Assembly (NCBI GenBank): GCA_022448365.1
Contig: JAKVCS010000001.1
Span: 620,001 to 684,000, forward strand
DNA: 64,000 nt
Direction: 5' to 3'
From: Saccharospirillaceae bacterium
GTDB taxonomy: Bacteria > Pseudomonadota > Gammaproteobacteria > Pseudomonadales > Oceanobacteraceae
Part shown: in pieces, positions 1-10,700 of the stretch
Numbering within the stretch: position 1 is the first letter of the stretch
How the letters are laid out: each line of letters starts with the position of its first letter
The notes under the pieces: generated by a model
Seen by the model: only the letters and a program-made list of their open reading frames with translations
What the model was told of the DNA's origin: nothing
The model's database searches: none
Made by a program: the position numbers and the translations under genes

Positions 1-304
1 CCACAGAAGCATCCAGACGCTCCAGCAATAATAAACGCAATTCGTTTAATAACGGCGACATGGCGGCCGTTGGCGCTGCTGCAACAGAAGCATTTTTATC
101 CGCGGCCATTAGCTGGCCAATCGTATTAACACTGTTTGCCGCTTTAACACCGGCTGCCGCATCAACACCGTTTGCAGATTCTGGAGTGCTGTTTAAATCG
201 GCTTCCCGTGTACTATCAGATGCGCCCTCTTTAACGCCCACGTTTTCTGTAGTGGCTGCGGTTGCGGCTTTGCCGGGTGACGAATCAGAACGACGACCAA
301 ACAT
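1..304 (-). CDS. cpaF: Tad pilus assembly ATPase CpaF/TadA, N-terminal fragment (runs off the left edge)
   Basis: Only the first 101 codons are inside the window. The reading frame starts MFGRRSDSSPGK and continues through an Ala/Ser/Thr-rich low-complexity stretch to SPLLNELRLLLLERLD, where the window ends. The call rests mainly on position: it follows cpaE directly, its ATG overlapping the cpaE TGA (TGATG at 302-306), and CpaF is the secretion ATPase expected next in a Tad locus. The Leu/Arg-rich end resembles the helical N-terminal domain of TadA ATPases. No Walker motifs are in view, so the function is inferred from synteny. Confidence 0.7.
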   Translation of the reverse strand, partial: MFGRRSDSSPGKAATAATTENVGVKEGASDSTREADLNSTPESANGVDAAAGVKAANSVNTIGQLMAADKNASVAAAPTAAMSPLLNELRLLLLERLDASV

Positions 305-1599
305 CAGCTCCCCCGGTTTAATAAACGTTGCAGAATGCCGGATTCGCGTTGCACAGACGGTGTTAACGCCAACCAATCGTCAATAAAACGATTCACCTGT
401 TTGCTTAAACGGCTCTGATCAATATTTGGTGTGTCTGCCATCAATTGCTTTAAGGCAGACTTATCATGGTCCAGTGCGCTCAGTGGTGTGTTAGTAAACG
501 GATTAATTGCCGCCATATCCTCAACCGTTACAGCGGCAGCGTTATAAGGCTGGTTTACCAACAGGTGTACTTTGTTTAACAAACCATGCTGCTGATAAAA
601 ATCCTGCAGTCGCTTTAATTCACGCGCAGCCGATGGGTGTGGGTGTGTCACCAGGACAATATGATCGGCATTTTTTAACAGCTCCAGCGCCATGGGTGTG
701 GTGTTATGCGCTGCAGGCAAATCCCAGCACAAAGCACTGAACTGTGGAGCAAGCTTGGCCGTTAACGCATTAATAACACCCGATTTCTGTAATAACTGGT
801 TTTGTTTTCCGGCGGCGTTAACGTCCACCACAGAGCTGAACAAGGTCAAACGAGAATGCAGTTCACTGCCAGCCCGCTGGACTAATAAATCATCCGCGGT
901 ATCCGGGTCAGCCAATAAACTGGCAAATGCCGCATTGGCCGGACTGTTTAAATAAATATCAAGGCTACCGGCACTGTCGAGATCCAGCAGTGCCAAATGC
1001 ATACCCGGGTCACGACTCAACTTTCCGGCAACCAGCGCGGCAATTAAACTGCAACCAATTCCGGAATGGGTCGCAGTAATCACCATATTACGGCCACGCG
1101 GTGCAGCCGGGCGCAGTGTATCGTTTTCCCGCGCACTGTTATGAACACCGTTATAGCCATCGTTATGCGCCTGATCATCATGAAAGCGACGGTGAGGTTC
1201 ACTCAGACGACGTAATTGTGCCCGCAATTGCACTTCATCAACCGGTAACACCAGATAATCATCAACGCCCAGCGACATCAGCTGGCGATAAAACCCCAGA
1301 TCATCACGCTGTCCCAACAATAAAACCCGGGTACTGGCCTGACAGACTTCAGCCAACTGTGCCAGACCATCAATCGGGTCTGAGGAATTAACCGGATCAC
1401 TGATATCAACAATTAATAATTCCGGTGAGCTGTGACTGCGATAATATTCTATCGCCCGGCTTAATGCGCTAGCCGATGTATTCGTCGCCTGGCTAACAGG
1501 AATAATCGTCAGCTCAAGGGCCGCACAAGCCAGTGCGGCTTGTGTCAGAGTCTGTTCTTCCTGCTTGCTGTTTACAAAACCGTGTAGTTGCTGGGTCAT
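304..1599 (-). CDS. cpaE: Tad pilus assembly protein CpaE/TadZ (receiver-like plus MinD/ParA-like domain)
   Basis: About 431 residues. Residues 1-150 look like an atypical response-receiver fold (LLIVDISD, then LLLGQRDD, then GVDDYLVLPV). A linker is followed by a ParA/MinD-like domain from about residue 165 (VITATHSGIGCSLIAALVAG, LALLDLD). In the family this protein places the Tad machinery at its assembly site. The Walker A loop is degenerate: GIGCS stands where GVGKS/T is usual, so nucleotide binding may be weak or absent. The ATG at 1599 is preferred over the upstream TTG because GGAA lies 6 nt ahead. It sits one base after the cpaD-like stop, which suggests translational coupling. Confidence 0.85.
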   Translation of the reverse strand: MTQQLHGFVNSKQEEQTLTQAALACAALELTIIPVSQATNTSASALSRAIEYYRSHSSPELLIVDISDPVNSSDPIDGLAQLAEVCQASTRVLLLGQRDDLGFYRQLMSLGVDDYLVLPVDEVQLRAQLRRLSEPHRRFHDDQAHNDGYNGVHNSARENDTLRPAAPRGRNMVITATHSGIGCSLIAALVAGKLSRDPGMHLALLDLDSAGSLDIYLNSPANAAFASLLADPDTADDLLVQRAGSELHSRLTLFSSVVDVNAAGKQNQLLQKSGVINALTAKLAPQFSALCWDLPAAHNTTPMALELLKNADHIVLVTHPHPSAARELKRLQDFYQQHGLLNKVHLLVNQPYNAAAVTVEDMAAINPFTNTPLSALDHDKSALKQLMADTPNIDQSRLSKQVNRFIDDWLALTPSVQRESGILQRLLNRGS

Positions 1600-1600
1600 A

Positions 1601-2215
1601 TTAATTTCCAATGGTACTGCCGGTCGTGGTACGACGTTCCAACGGCTGGTTTTCGCGACTGAATTCCAGCGCTTTCAGTGCAGAAATTCCGTCCAGTGAT
1701 TTATCCGCTGGCGGAGCAATCACTAATTGTTTCGGGTTGGCCATCTGCATCAGATTATTACGATTAGCACAGCCAAAGTGATCGGCTCTGCACACGCGAA
1801 TGTTGGCCATAAACCACTCGATACGTACTTCAAGCAGACGCTCGTTGTCTGTCTGATTCTTCTTAGCCGCAATTTTGTTGCCCGGCTTTAAGTCATAACG
1901 CAGCTGCAGTTGTGAATCGTTGATGCCTGCGCGTTTCAGCTCAGCAATAACTTTTCGACTATCACCGTCAAACCCTTTTAACGGAATCAGCATTAACGAA
2001 AATTCCTGAAGTTGTTGTTGCGACATCAGAAACCGATTCAGTTCTGTTTTTTGTAACGGCCATACAAACGATTGTTGCTGTACCTCTACACCACTACCGG
2101 AGTGGCGCAGCTCTGCCTGAGCAACCAGCGGTAGTAACAATTGCAACACCAGAGCCAGCGCAATCAGACACTGGGACATAATTTTCTTAGTAAACATCAT
2201 CATGCGGTTATCCAA
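1601..2215 (-). CDS. cpaD: CpaD-like Tad pilus periplasmic protein
   Basis: 204 residues. A hydrophobic N-terminus (CLIALALVLQLLLPLVAQA) looks like a signal peptide, with cleavage likely after AQA. No lipobox is visible, although many CpaD proteins are lipoproteins. The motif FGCANRNNLMQMANPKQLV near residues 145-165 matches the conserved 'FGCA..NL..MVANP..L' signature of the CpaD family. The gene lies between the secretin gene and cpaE, the usual cpaD position. In known systems CpaD assists the outer-membrane secretin. Several in-frame Met codons (MDNRMMM) leave the exact start uncertain by a few residues. Confidence 0.75.
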   Translation of the reverse strand: MDNRMMMFTKKIMSQCLIALALVLQLLLPLVAQAELRHSGSGVEVQQQSFVWPLQKTELNRFLMSQQQLQEFSLMLIPLKGFDGDSRKVIAELKRAGINDSQLQLRYDLKPGNKIAAKKNQTDNERLLEVRIEWFMANIRVCRADHFGCANRNNLMQMANPKQLVIAPPADKSLDGISALKALEFSRENQPLERRTTTGSTIGN

Positions 2216-2231
2216 TAAAACGGCACATCAA

Positions 2232-3569
2232 TTAATAAATAAAGTCTGGGTTACCCCATAGACGAATAGTACTGTCTGTTGTTTTTCCAGTGGCGTTTTT
2301 ATGGCTTTTGCCCAACAACATTTGTTCGAACAACGAGTTGGCTTTTAACCCTTCGCCGGGAAGCACAAATTCATTGGCCTGCTGTGGCTCAACGGCATAA
2401 GCACTGACGATAATGACCAGTTCCGTTTCTTCACGACGGAATTCCTGACTGCGGAACAACGCGCCCAACACCGGAATATCACCAAGAAACGGCAGTTTGT
2501 TAATGGTGCTGACATCATTTGCCTGAATTAATCCGGCAAGCGCAAAACTTTCACCCGACTGCAGCTCGATGGTGCTTTCCGCACTGCGTACCTGCAGCGA
2601 CGGTAACTGCAAATTACGCCCTTCAACCTGCACCTCAGTTGACAAATTAGAAACTTCCGGACGTACTTTTAAGCGGATACGATTGCCTTCCAATACGGTT
2701 GGTTGCATATCCAGCTTGATACCAAATTCGCGGAAATCGATACTGTAGGTATCCAATTGAGGCAGAGGAATCGCATAAGGGTATTCACCACCAGCATGGA
2801 AATGAGCGGTTTCACCACTGAGTGCAGTCAGGTTTGGCTCCGCTAACACTTTTGCTAACCCTTCATTTGCCATCGCTTGTAATACACCGGATAACGGATC
2901 CTGACCAAAGTCCAGTTCGCGGGTGCTAAGTGTTACCAGACGACGATCAAACGCGATGCTGCCATTAATTAAAGTTCCCCAGCGAATACCTAACTGGTGG
3001 CCCACTTCGCGTTTAACTTCAGCAATACGCAGACGAATATTCACTTGTTTTGCCATATCCACTTGTATGCGGTTAATTACTTCACCGTTTTCAGCAATAA
3101 AGCCCTTAGCCATGGCCACGGCTGCTTCAATCGTCAGACTGGAATCCACCAAACCTGTTAACAGAATATTATTACCCTGTGCGCTGGCGTTTAATTGGTT
3201 TCTTCCCTGCTCAGATAACTCCTGCTGTAACTGGCTGTTTAACTGTTCCAGATTATGACGTACCTCAATCTGACGCTGATAAATGGTGCGTTGCTTACTG
3301 TCCAGTACAAATATTTCGGTAACGCCCGGCTTTTTCGCGAAAATAAATAACGAACGACTGGCGGGTAACTGGTAGTTAGCCACCGAAGAGTCAGAGATAA
3401 ATACCGTTTTGGCATCGCCATTGAGCCGGATTAATTCACCTTTACCCACGTTCAATGCCAGCGGTTTTACTGCAGCCTGGGTTAATGCGGATAATCCGAA
3501 TAAACCCATTAACAGAATAAATACGCTAACGGCTGAATGTATTTTTTGGTGCAACTGCTTATAAACCAC
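2232..3569 (-). CDS. cpaC: Tad pilus outer-membrane secretin CpaC/RcpA
   Basis: About 445 residues. A signal peptide (VFILLMGLFGLSALTQA) precedes a pilus/BON-type N-domain ('LNVGKGELIRL', 'GVTEIFVLD', 'GNNILLTGLVDSS'). The secretin core follows, with the family hallmark 'VLAEPNLTALSGETAHFHAGGEYP' near residues 240-265 and the beta-strand region 'LQSGESFALAGLI'. It forms the outer-membrane channel for Flp pili. The frame is open to a GTG at 3593, which would overlap cpaB by 35 nt. The GTG at 3569 has AGGTG just upstream, overlaps cpaB by 11 nt and leaves a normal signal peptide, so I prefer it. Confidence 0.88.
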   Translation of the reverse strand: MVYKQLHQKIHSAVSVFILLMGLFGLSALTQAAVKPLALNVGKGELIRLNGDAKTVFISDSSVANYQLPASRSLFIFAKKPGVTEIFVLDSKQRTIYQRQIEVRHNLEQLNSQLQQELSEQGRNQLNASAQGNNILLTGLVDSSLTIEAAVAMAKGFIAENGEVINRIQVDMAKQVNIRLRIAEVKREVGHQLGIRWGTLINGSIAFDRRLVTLSTRELDFGQDPLSGVLQAMANEGLAKVLAEPNLTALSGETAHFHAGGEYPYAIPLPQLDTYSIDFREFGIKLDMQPTVLEGNRIRLKVRPEVSNLSTEVQVEGRNLQLPSLQVRSAESTIELQSGESFALAGLIQANDVSTINKLPFLGDIPVLGALFRSQEFRREETELVIIVSAYAVEPQQANEFVLPGEGLKANSLFEQMLLGKSHKNATGKTTDSTIRLWGNPDFIY

Positions 3570-4434
3570 CAGACACCTCACGTTGTTCGCCACGGATCAG
3601 GAAGGTGTTTTCATCCAGACCGCTGTCTTTGGTTTCCGGGAATAAGTCGCTGGCTCCGCTGCCAGCGCTGCTGACACCATTATCGTTAGGGTTACGCAGG
3701 CTGATGGATAATGAGCCACCGTTCGCTGCCATTTGTAATGCCAGAGGCACACGCACCGCTTGTTGTGGTGTTGCTTCAAACGTAACAACGGCATCGCGAT
3801 CACGACGACGCTTATTGTTATTTAGCTGATCGGCTTCATAGTTCTGACTGGAAAAACGGTTAATCGCCAACACCCGCAAACCGGATGCCGCGACCGCACT
3901 GCGCCAGGTACGGAAATCGCGTTTACTCGGAACTGAATCACTCGAGGCACGCACCTGCTGTGCCTGGGTAGTAATGATCAGATCAACCACATCACCGGGA
4001 GAAACCAGGCCGGAACTTAAATAAGCCAGTTTAATATTCACCGATACCGCTCGCATGCCTGGTCGCACGGTTAATGCCAGAAAACCACTGTCGTCCGGTG
4101 ATACCAACAGACGTTTATCCAACGCATCGTTGTTCTTTAATGGCTGACGTAACGCACTGCCAACTAACTGCTGCTCGATTTCCTGTTGCTGTTGTTCGGA
4201 CTGAGCCAGCCACCAGTGAGCCTGTTGCTCCTGCTGCTGTTGCTCGTCTTCTGTCAGCGTTCGCCAATACAGCGCATCAGAGCTGATTAACTGGCCATCC
4301 TGATAGGCCTGATTAATCACCAGTATTTTTTCATCCTCGGCAACGGACGTGCCTTTATCGGAAGAATTTAAACTGAGCAATACCCCACTCAGTGCCAGCG
4401 CAATACCGGCATATAGCAGCCAGGAAGACTTCAT
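3559..4434 (-). CDS. cpaB: Tad pilus assembly protein CpaB/RcpC
   Basis: 291 residues with an N-terminal membrane anchor (LLYAGIALALSGVLLSL) and a periplasmic part. A SAF-like domain includes LTVRPGMRAVSVNI and LVSPGDVVDLIIT, the typical CpaB signature. A Gln-rich helical insert (EDEQQQQEQQAHWW and QSEQQQQEIEQQ, about residues 62-90) is unusual and may be a coiled coil. CpaB proteins are inner-membrane/periplasmic factors that work with the secretin. The gene lies 73 bp behind flp and overlaps the secretin gene, in the usual Tad order. Confidence 0.85.
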   Translation of the reverse strand: MKSSWLLYAGIALALSGVLLSLNSSDKGTSVAEDEKILVINQAYQDGQLISSDALYWRTLTEDEQQQQEQQAHWWLAQSEQQQQEIEQQLVGSALRQPLKNNDALDKRLLVSPDDSGFLALTVRPGMRAVSVNIKLAYLSSGLVSPGDVVDLIITTQAQQVRASSDSVPSKRDFRTWRSAVAASGLRVLAINRFSSQNYEADQLNNNKRRRDRDAVVTFEATPQQAVRVPLALQMAANGGSLSISLRNPNDNGVSSAGSGASDLFPETKDSGLDENTFLIRGEQREVSGGL

Positions 4435-4477
4435 ATCGCGATCATACCCGCAAAAATCAATATAAAAGGTGTCGTTA

Positions 4478-4505
4478 CAGATTTTTCATACAAATTAAAA
4501 ATCTG
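4478..4505 (-). terminator. Stem-loop between flp and cpaB (attenuator or mRNA-stabilising hairpin)
   Basis: Perfect 9-bp inverted repeat, CAGATTTTT and AAAAATCTG, around a 10-base loop, ending two bases from the flp stop codon. Read on the minus strand there is no long T tract after it, so partial termination or 3'-end protection of the pilin mRNA is more likely than a full terminator. Major pilin genes are often expressed far above their assembly genes by this means. The role is inference. Confidence 0.5.
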
Positions 4506-4507
4506 CT

Positions 4508-4696
4508 TTATTCACTGCCTTCGGTGATGGTTTCTTTCACTTTTTCGAATGACGTATTTAACGCATCCTGCAATGGACCACCCGGTCCCACAGCTACAAA
4601 TAATGTGCCTGCCAGCGCTGCAGCCAGAATCGCGTATTCAACAGCAGTAACACCCAGTTGCTTTTTTACGCTTTTTATTGAGGTTGATTTTTTCAT
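4508..4696 (-). CDS. flp: Flp/Tad major pilin
   Basis: 62 residues. A short basic leader (MKKSTSIKSVKKQLG) is followed by VTAVEYAILAAALAGTLFVAV, the standard Flp motif in which prepilin peptidase cuts after Gly and the Glu at +5 is retained. The hydrophobic helix is followed by a short polar tail. Length and motif fit the Flp/Fap pilin family. AGGAAATAATC ahead of the ATG is a good ribosome site. It is the first gene of the leftward Tad operon; no prepilin peptidase gene is visible in the window. Confidence 0.93.
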   Translation of the reverse strand: MKKSTSIKSVKKQLGVTAVEYAILAAALAGTLFVAVGPGGPLQDALNTSFEKVKETITEGSE

Positions 4697-4741
4697 GATT
4701 ATTTCCTGTTTAACTTATTACTAATTAGTCTGTTCTATAAC

Positions 4742-4774
4742 GAAAAACAGGCGCATGGCTAAAAGCCATGCGCC
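4742..4774 (-). terminator. Rho-independent terminator of the giant lipoprotein gene
   Basis: Perfect 11-bp stem GGCGCATGGCT / AGCCATGCGCC with a 3-base loop (4750-4774). Read on the minus strand it is followed by TGTTTTTCG. It lies between the stop of the 2239-residue gene and flp, so flp probably has its own promoter in the roughly 50 bp that follow. Confidence 0.85.
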
Positions 4775-4796
4775 GCGTCCTTGCGTTCGTTTCTAA

Positions 4797-7700
4797 TTAG
4801 TTGGTTGTGTAAATATAACGGTTATGATTTTTTGGAGCAGAACTACTGTAGCGGTCAATAGTTAATTGTTGCTCATTACCTTCATGGGTGATAACAGTAG
4901 CAATCTGGTCACAGCCCCAGCCGGTGCATGCTGGATCATCCTTAATATCGGATGTCCAATAACTGCCATCGATCACCCGATCGCCATGCAGGTTGGTTAA
5001 CGCTGGTTCGCTGTATAGAGATTTCATCTGCGCAACAGTTGGGTATTTCCAATCATTGCCAGAAATACCACAGTAGCGTGTAAAGCTTGAAACTCCGGAG
5101 TGATTACTGGCATCTTTACTCACACTTAAGTGAGTGGTCCAGACATTGCCACTGGACTCTTCACGAATGCAGTAGTTAACACCAGTGAGGGTTACCTGAC
5201 CCAGGTTATCGAGCCCAACAAAACCGCTTGCCAAGCCTGCCCTGGCTGATCCAGTTGCATTAGTCACCCACAGTCCCATGTATCCGTCGGAATTACGTCC
5301 GGTTTCTGAATTGCCCGTTTTGAAGCTGAAGACTACCGGCATCAGACGGTCGTACACATCTTTCTCTGTTGCCGATGTCATGTAATTGACGTCCTCATTG
5401 ATCGTTGCAAAATGACGTCCATCAACCGGGCGTAACGCCTGCAATTCAGCAACGCTTGGTAAACGCCAATCACTGCTACCACAAATATTAACCATATCAA
5501 TTTCTGCTGTAGCTACGGCAAGAGTACGTGCAACACCCGGTTGTGGCATTTGGCTTTCGCGTAACCAGATCAGTCCATTGTCAACATGACGCGAACATAC
5601 CCAATCGTCCGCTGACGTGGTTACTTCGCCCGCAACATTCAGCATCTCAAACTTGGATGGCGGCGCGGTGAAGCTCACGAGGCGAGCAAATACCAGATAA
5701 CCGGAATCCAATGTATCAGTGATATCCAACGACAGAGTTTCAGCTTTATAATAACCGTTTGTGTTAAAGGTATACGCAAGCCGTTCACCCGCATTGCCGG
5801 CAACAGATGTCCACTGCCAATAGCGCTGAAATGCATCGGAGCTACCGTATTTATCCGCTGAGCCTGCGTAATTCACGAAGACGGTTGGATCAATGGTGGT
5901 ATCGTAGTAATAACTGTTTTCATCAAGAGTATTCAGGCTACTCAGCTGTTTGACTGTTGGCAGGCTCCAGTTATCTTTGCCGCACCAATTATTGGTGTTG
6001 GCTTCAGCCAGCAAATCAACAGCGTCGGTGAAGTCCTGACGATTTTTCAGATCATCACTGCCTTTTTCTAACAAACGCCAGATCACTGCAGAATCGGAAG
6101 CCTTATCCTGCTCTTCACGCAGATCCTGCACACAGCGATAGCCCTGAATATAAGTCGTATCGGCAGGGATATAACGACCTTTCTCATCCAGCTTGGCAAA
6201 ACTCACACTGCCGGAAACAATCGTCGCCGCCGCAACCGATACGGTATAGCCATTTGCAAAGGCGTCATCAACTGCCAGGTCAGTCACTGGGGTACGGGTA
6301 TTAATCCAGTTCTGCAAGTTAGTAATCTGCTGATCAAGCACACCTAATTGATTTTGGTAAGCTGCAATCAAGTTGCTACCAAATGCACCGTCGGCTAATT
6401 CAATAATTAAATCCACCAACGCCTGACGGCGTTGCTGCAAATCAGTCAGGGTTTGTTGTGCTTTGAAAATCTCAGCTAGACCGGTACGCGCTGCCAGATA
6501 CAGAGTTTCTGCCAGTGCTGCATCATTTGGCGTATCACTAACCGCTTGCTGTGCTGCAGTTACTTCACCTGCCTGAGTGTTGGCCGTAAGTAGCTGATCG
6601 TTTGCAGCGGCCGTGTCAGTAGCTAACTGCGCCGCCGTTTCAGTGTCGCCTATTACACCGGCTACTTTGCTCTGCATCGCAGCCAAAGTCGCAATAGCAT
6701 CGGTAATATCGCTGTTTTGCGCCGCTTTATAAGCGCTTAACGCAGCTTCGAATTCAGCCAGTGCCGCATTAAATTGCTGCAATTCAGCATCACTCACCTG
6801 ACCATCAGGGTTGTTATTCAGCCGTGTTACATCAGCATTAAATTCGGTCAGTTTTGCATCGAAATTATCAGTTAATGTATTCACCGAATCCTGACGGGTA
6901 TTAGCCTGCTCAATACGTGCCAGCAGTAAACCTTTCAGTCGGGTTAAATCGGCAGAGTTAACCGCTGCAGTAAATTCTGACTGACTGGTGGTGACGCTGT
7001 TACGTGCGTCAGTCTGCCAGCCAGGCAGAGTCGTCTGAGCACTGGTCAACTCCAACTTTGACGCGGCAACTTTGGCAATATAAGTCGCACCAATAACTGG
7101 CACCCGAGTCAGTAGCTGATAATACTTCTGCGACAACTCCCTATCGCTTGTGGACAACTGTGAGTAACCACGAGAAGCTACACGACGTTTCGTTGTGTCA
7201 ATCACACCGTTTTCAACAGCAAAATCACGGCTCCAGTAGTAATCCGAACCGTAGCTGGACATAAAGCTGAAGTATTTACCATTACCCCAATGCAGGTTTT
7301 CTTGGCTATAGCCAGGCTCGATATACGTGTAAGTCCGCAGTTTCTGCAATTCTGCAATGGAGGCTGCCTGCCAATCAGAAAAACCACATATGGCAGAGCT
7401 ATTGCTGCGGGTAATTTCACTTTCTATCGTTTTAATCGAACTGTCACTGTTAGTGTACGGAACGGTATCACTGTATTGATTACTGGATTTTTGCCAGTAA
7501 ATACCGCCTGAAAATCTACTGTCTCTAATACAGGAAAAATCAGTTGCTGTAGACAATAAACGCTCGCCATCTGCGTCTAATTTCACAAACTCGGTTTTAG
7601 TAAATGCAATCGATTCAGCCACTTCATTTTGCTCACCAGCAACACGCAGTTTTACCGTGCCGACAAAATCATCCGACAGCTGAATTGGTTTTGCAGTGGC

Positions 7701-10700
7701 GTTTTGCCATGCCTGAGTTTCACCCGCAATAACCAATGCGTACTGGTAATCAGCCGCATTGTCGAAACCAGCAATGTTTTTCCAGTTCAGCGTATCGTCA
7801 TCGTCTTCCACCACCAGATTGTTTGGTGCAGCAACAATAACCAGCTGCGTAAACTCCGCACTAACAGCGCTTGCTCCGGCGTCATTAATTCCGGTTACGG
7901 CAGCAACACGAACCTGAACATAGCCCGCAGTGCGATTTTCATCACCGACATTAACGGATGTATCGCTGTCAGTAGCAACACGCCAGTCGGCGCTGCCAAT
8001 TTTAATTTCGTAAGTGCTGATATTTTCGTAACCGGAAACAAAGCTCCAGCTAAAGGTATCGGCATCATCATCGGAGGTCGCAACCGGAGCTGCGATATTT
8101 TTGATCACCTTCGCGAATGCGGTTGGGTTGCTAGCAGTTGCACCTGCTTCACGTCCCGTCGCCGCTTTGACACGCAACTGCAGAGCACCAGCGGCAATGC
8201 CAACATCACCCACTTCAATCGGTTTAGCAGAGGTAACCTGCCAGTTACCGTCACCGGTGTGGAATTCGTAGTCAGCAATATTGGTGTAACCTGCTACGTT
8301 GGTCCAGTCCAGCGTATTGGCAACGTCGTTGACCTGCAGATTGGTTGGTGCAGCGATATTACGGATAACGGCGTTAAACCCTTGCGGGCTGCGCGCAACC
8401 TGACCAGCCAGACGAACGTCAGCAACAGCAGCTACCCGGATTTCAATGGCATTCGCATCGATATCAAAGTCACCCACCACCAGCGGCTTGGCGCCAATGG
8501 TTTGCCAGTCACTTTGCTGACTGCCCGAGGTAATACGATATTCATAATCGGACGTGTCGGTGAATCCAGCAACATAATTCCAGTCCAGAGTGTCAGTAAC
8601 ATCATTAGTGACCAATCCGGTTGGCGCGGCCGCTGATACCAGTGCTTTTTTGAACTCAGCACTCTGAGCAATCGCACCCGCTTCGCGAATTCCATTAACA
8701 GCAGCCACACGAACCTGGATATAACCGGCGGCACGGGCAACATCACCCATCGCAATATTGCGATCTGCCGCAATGGCTGCTCGCCAATCTGCGCTATCGA
8801 TTTTGATTTCGTAATCGCTGATGTCGTTATAACCGTTCACCAGCGACCAGCTGAAGCTGTCAGCATCGTCATCAGACGTTGGCACAGGCGCAGCGATACC
8901 GCGAATCACTTCCGCAAAGGCTTCAGTATTTTTCGCAATCTGGCCTGCCAGACGTTCGCTGGCAATCGGCGCAATACGCAGCTCCATATCACCCACGGCA
9001 ATAGCAACGTCACCCACCTGAATCGGCTTGGTCGTCACTGGCTGCCAGCGACCCGAATTAATACGGTATTGGTAATCTGATACCTTGGTGTAATCACTGA
9101 CGAAGGTCCAATTCAGGGTATTCACCGCGTCGTTTACAACCAGATTGGTTGGTGCAGGGGCAACAACCAGAGTTTTCTTAAAGGCCGGGCTTTTAGCGAT
9201 GGCACCGGCATTACGAAGACCCGCAACGGCTTTAACACGCACTTCGATATAACCGCCATCGCGGTCTACATCGCCAATAGCAATGGTGCGCTGTGCGTCG
9301 GTGGCCACAGTCCAGCTGCCATCGTTAATGCGGATTTCATAGTCAGACACGTTGTCGTAACCAGCAACAAAGCTCCAGCTGAAGGTATTGGCAGTGTCAT
9401 CGCCACTCACCTGAGGAGCAGCAATATCGGTGACAACAATCGTAAAAGCATCGGCATTGGTAATGACCGGACTGGCCAGCCACTCACCGGCAACGGCAGC
9501 CACACGTAATTCAACACCACCTGCAGCAATGGCCACATCACCCACCTGAACAGGTTTGGCTGTAGCTGTCATCCACGCGCCATTACCAATGCGATATTGG
9601 TAATCAGCAGCCTTGGTGAAGCCGTTGGCAAAGGTCCAGTCGAAGGTATTAGTAACGTCATCAACCACAGGATTGGTTGGTGCCGGAGCCGCTGTCGCTG
9701 CCTTAGTAAAGGCAGAACTTGAAGCTGTCGCACCGACTTCACGTACACCAGCAACCGCTTTAACACGAACACGCACGTAACCCGCATCACGCTTTTCATT
9801 GCCGATAGCAATAGAACGATCGGTGGCCGTCGCAGTGCGCCAGGCCGCAGAATTAATGCTGATTTCATAATCACTGATCTGGCCGTAGCCACTCACCAGC
9901 TGCCAGGCAAAGGTATCAGCTGAATCATCGGAGACGCTTACTGGCGCTGCGATGTTGCGGATAACGGTATTAAATGCGGCACCGCTACTGGCACTGGCAC
10001 CCGCTACCTGACCGGCATTGGCTTTAACACGCAGCTGCAACGCTCCGGCAGCAATTGCAACATCCCCCACCTGCAATGGCTTGGCATTCACGGTTTGCCA
10101 TTGGCCATTGCCCGTGTGGTACTCATAATCTCCGGCACTGGAGAAACCAGTTACAAATTGCCAGTCCAGCGTATTAGCAACATCATCCACCACCAGGTTG
10201 GCTGGTGCAGCGATGTTACGTACAACCGCGTTAAAGGCCAGAGGGTTGCGTGCAACCTGACCTGCCAGGTTCTTTGACGCAACGGCCTTCACACGAATTT
10301 CAATGGCGTTTACCGCCACGTCAAAATCGCCGATCACTAACGGCTTAACATTGACGGCTTGCCAGTCGCGCTGCTGGGAACCAGAGGTGATACGATATTC
10401 ATAATCGCTGAGGTTGCTGTAACCGCTAACGTTATCCCAGTCGAGAGTATCTTGGGCATCGTTAACTAAGAGATTCTTCGGTGCAGCAATGTCATCAACG
10501 ATGCGTGTCAGCGGCGATGCGTTTTTCGCTGCCACACCCACTGGGTTGTTATTGGTCACATCCGCGCGAACACGTAACTGAACTTGTCCGGTAGCATAAG
10601 CCAGATTCTCCAGGACAACCGGTTTGACAGTCACAACCTGGAAGCTGGCCCCACTATTAACCGAGAATTCATAATGTTGCGGCTGTTCAAAACCCGCAAC

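Noticed and set aside
7629-8636. A 335-residue frame on the plus strand
   Set aside because: It is antisense to the tandem repeats of the giant lipoprotein, has repeated segments mirroring them, no ribosome site and no family likeness.
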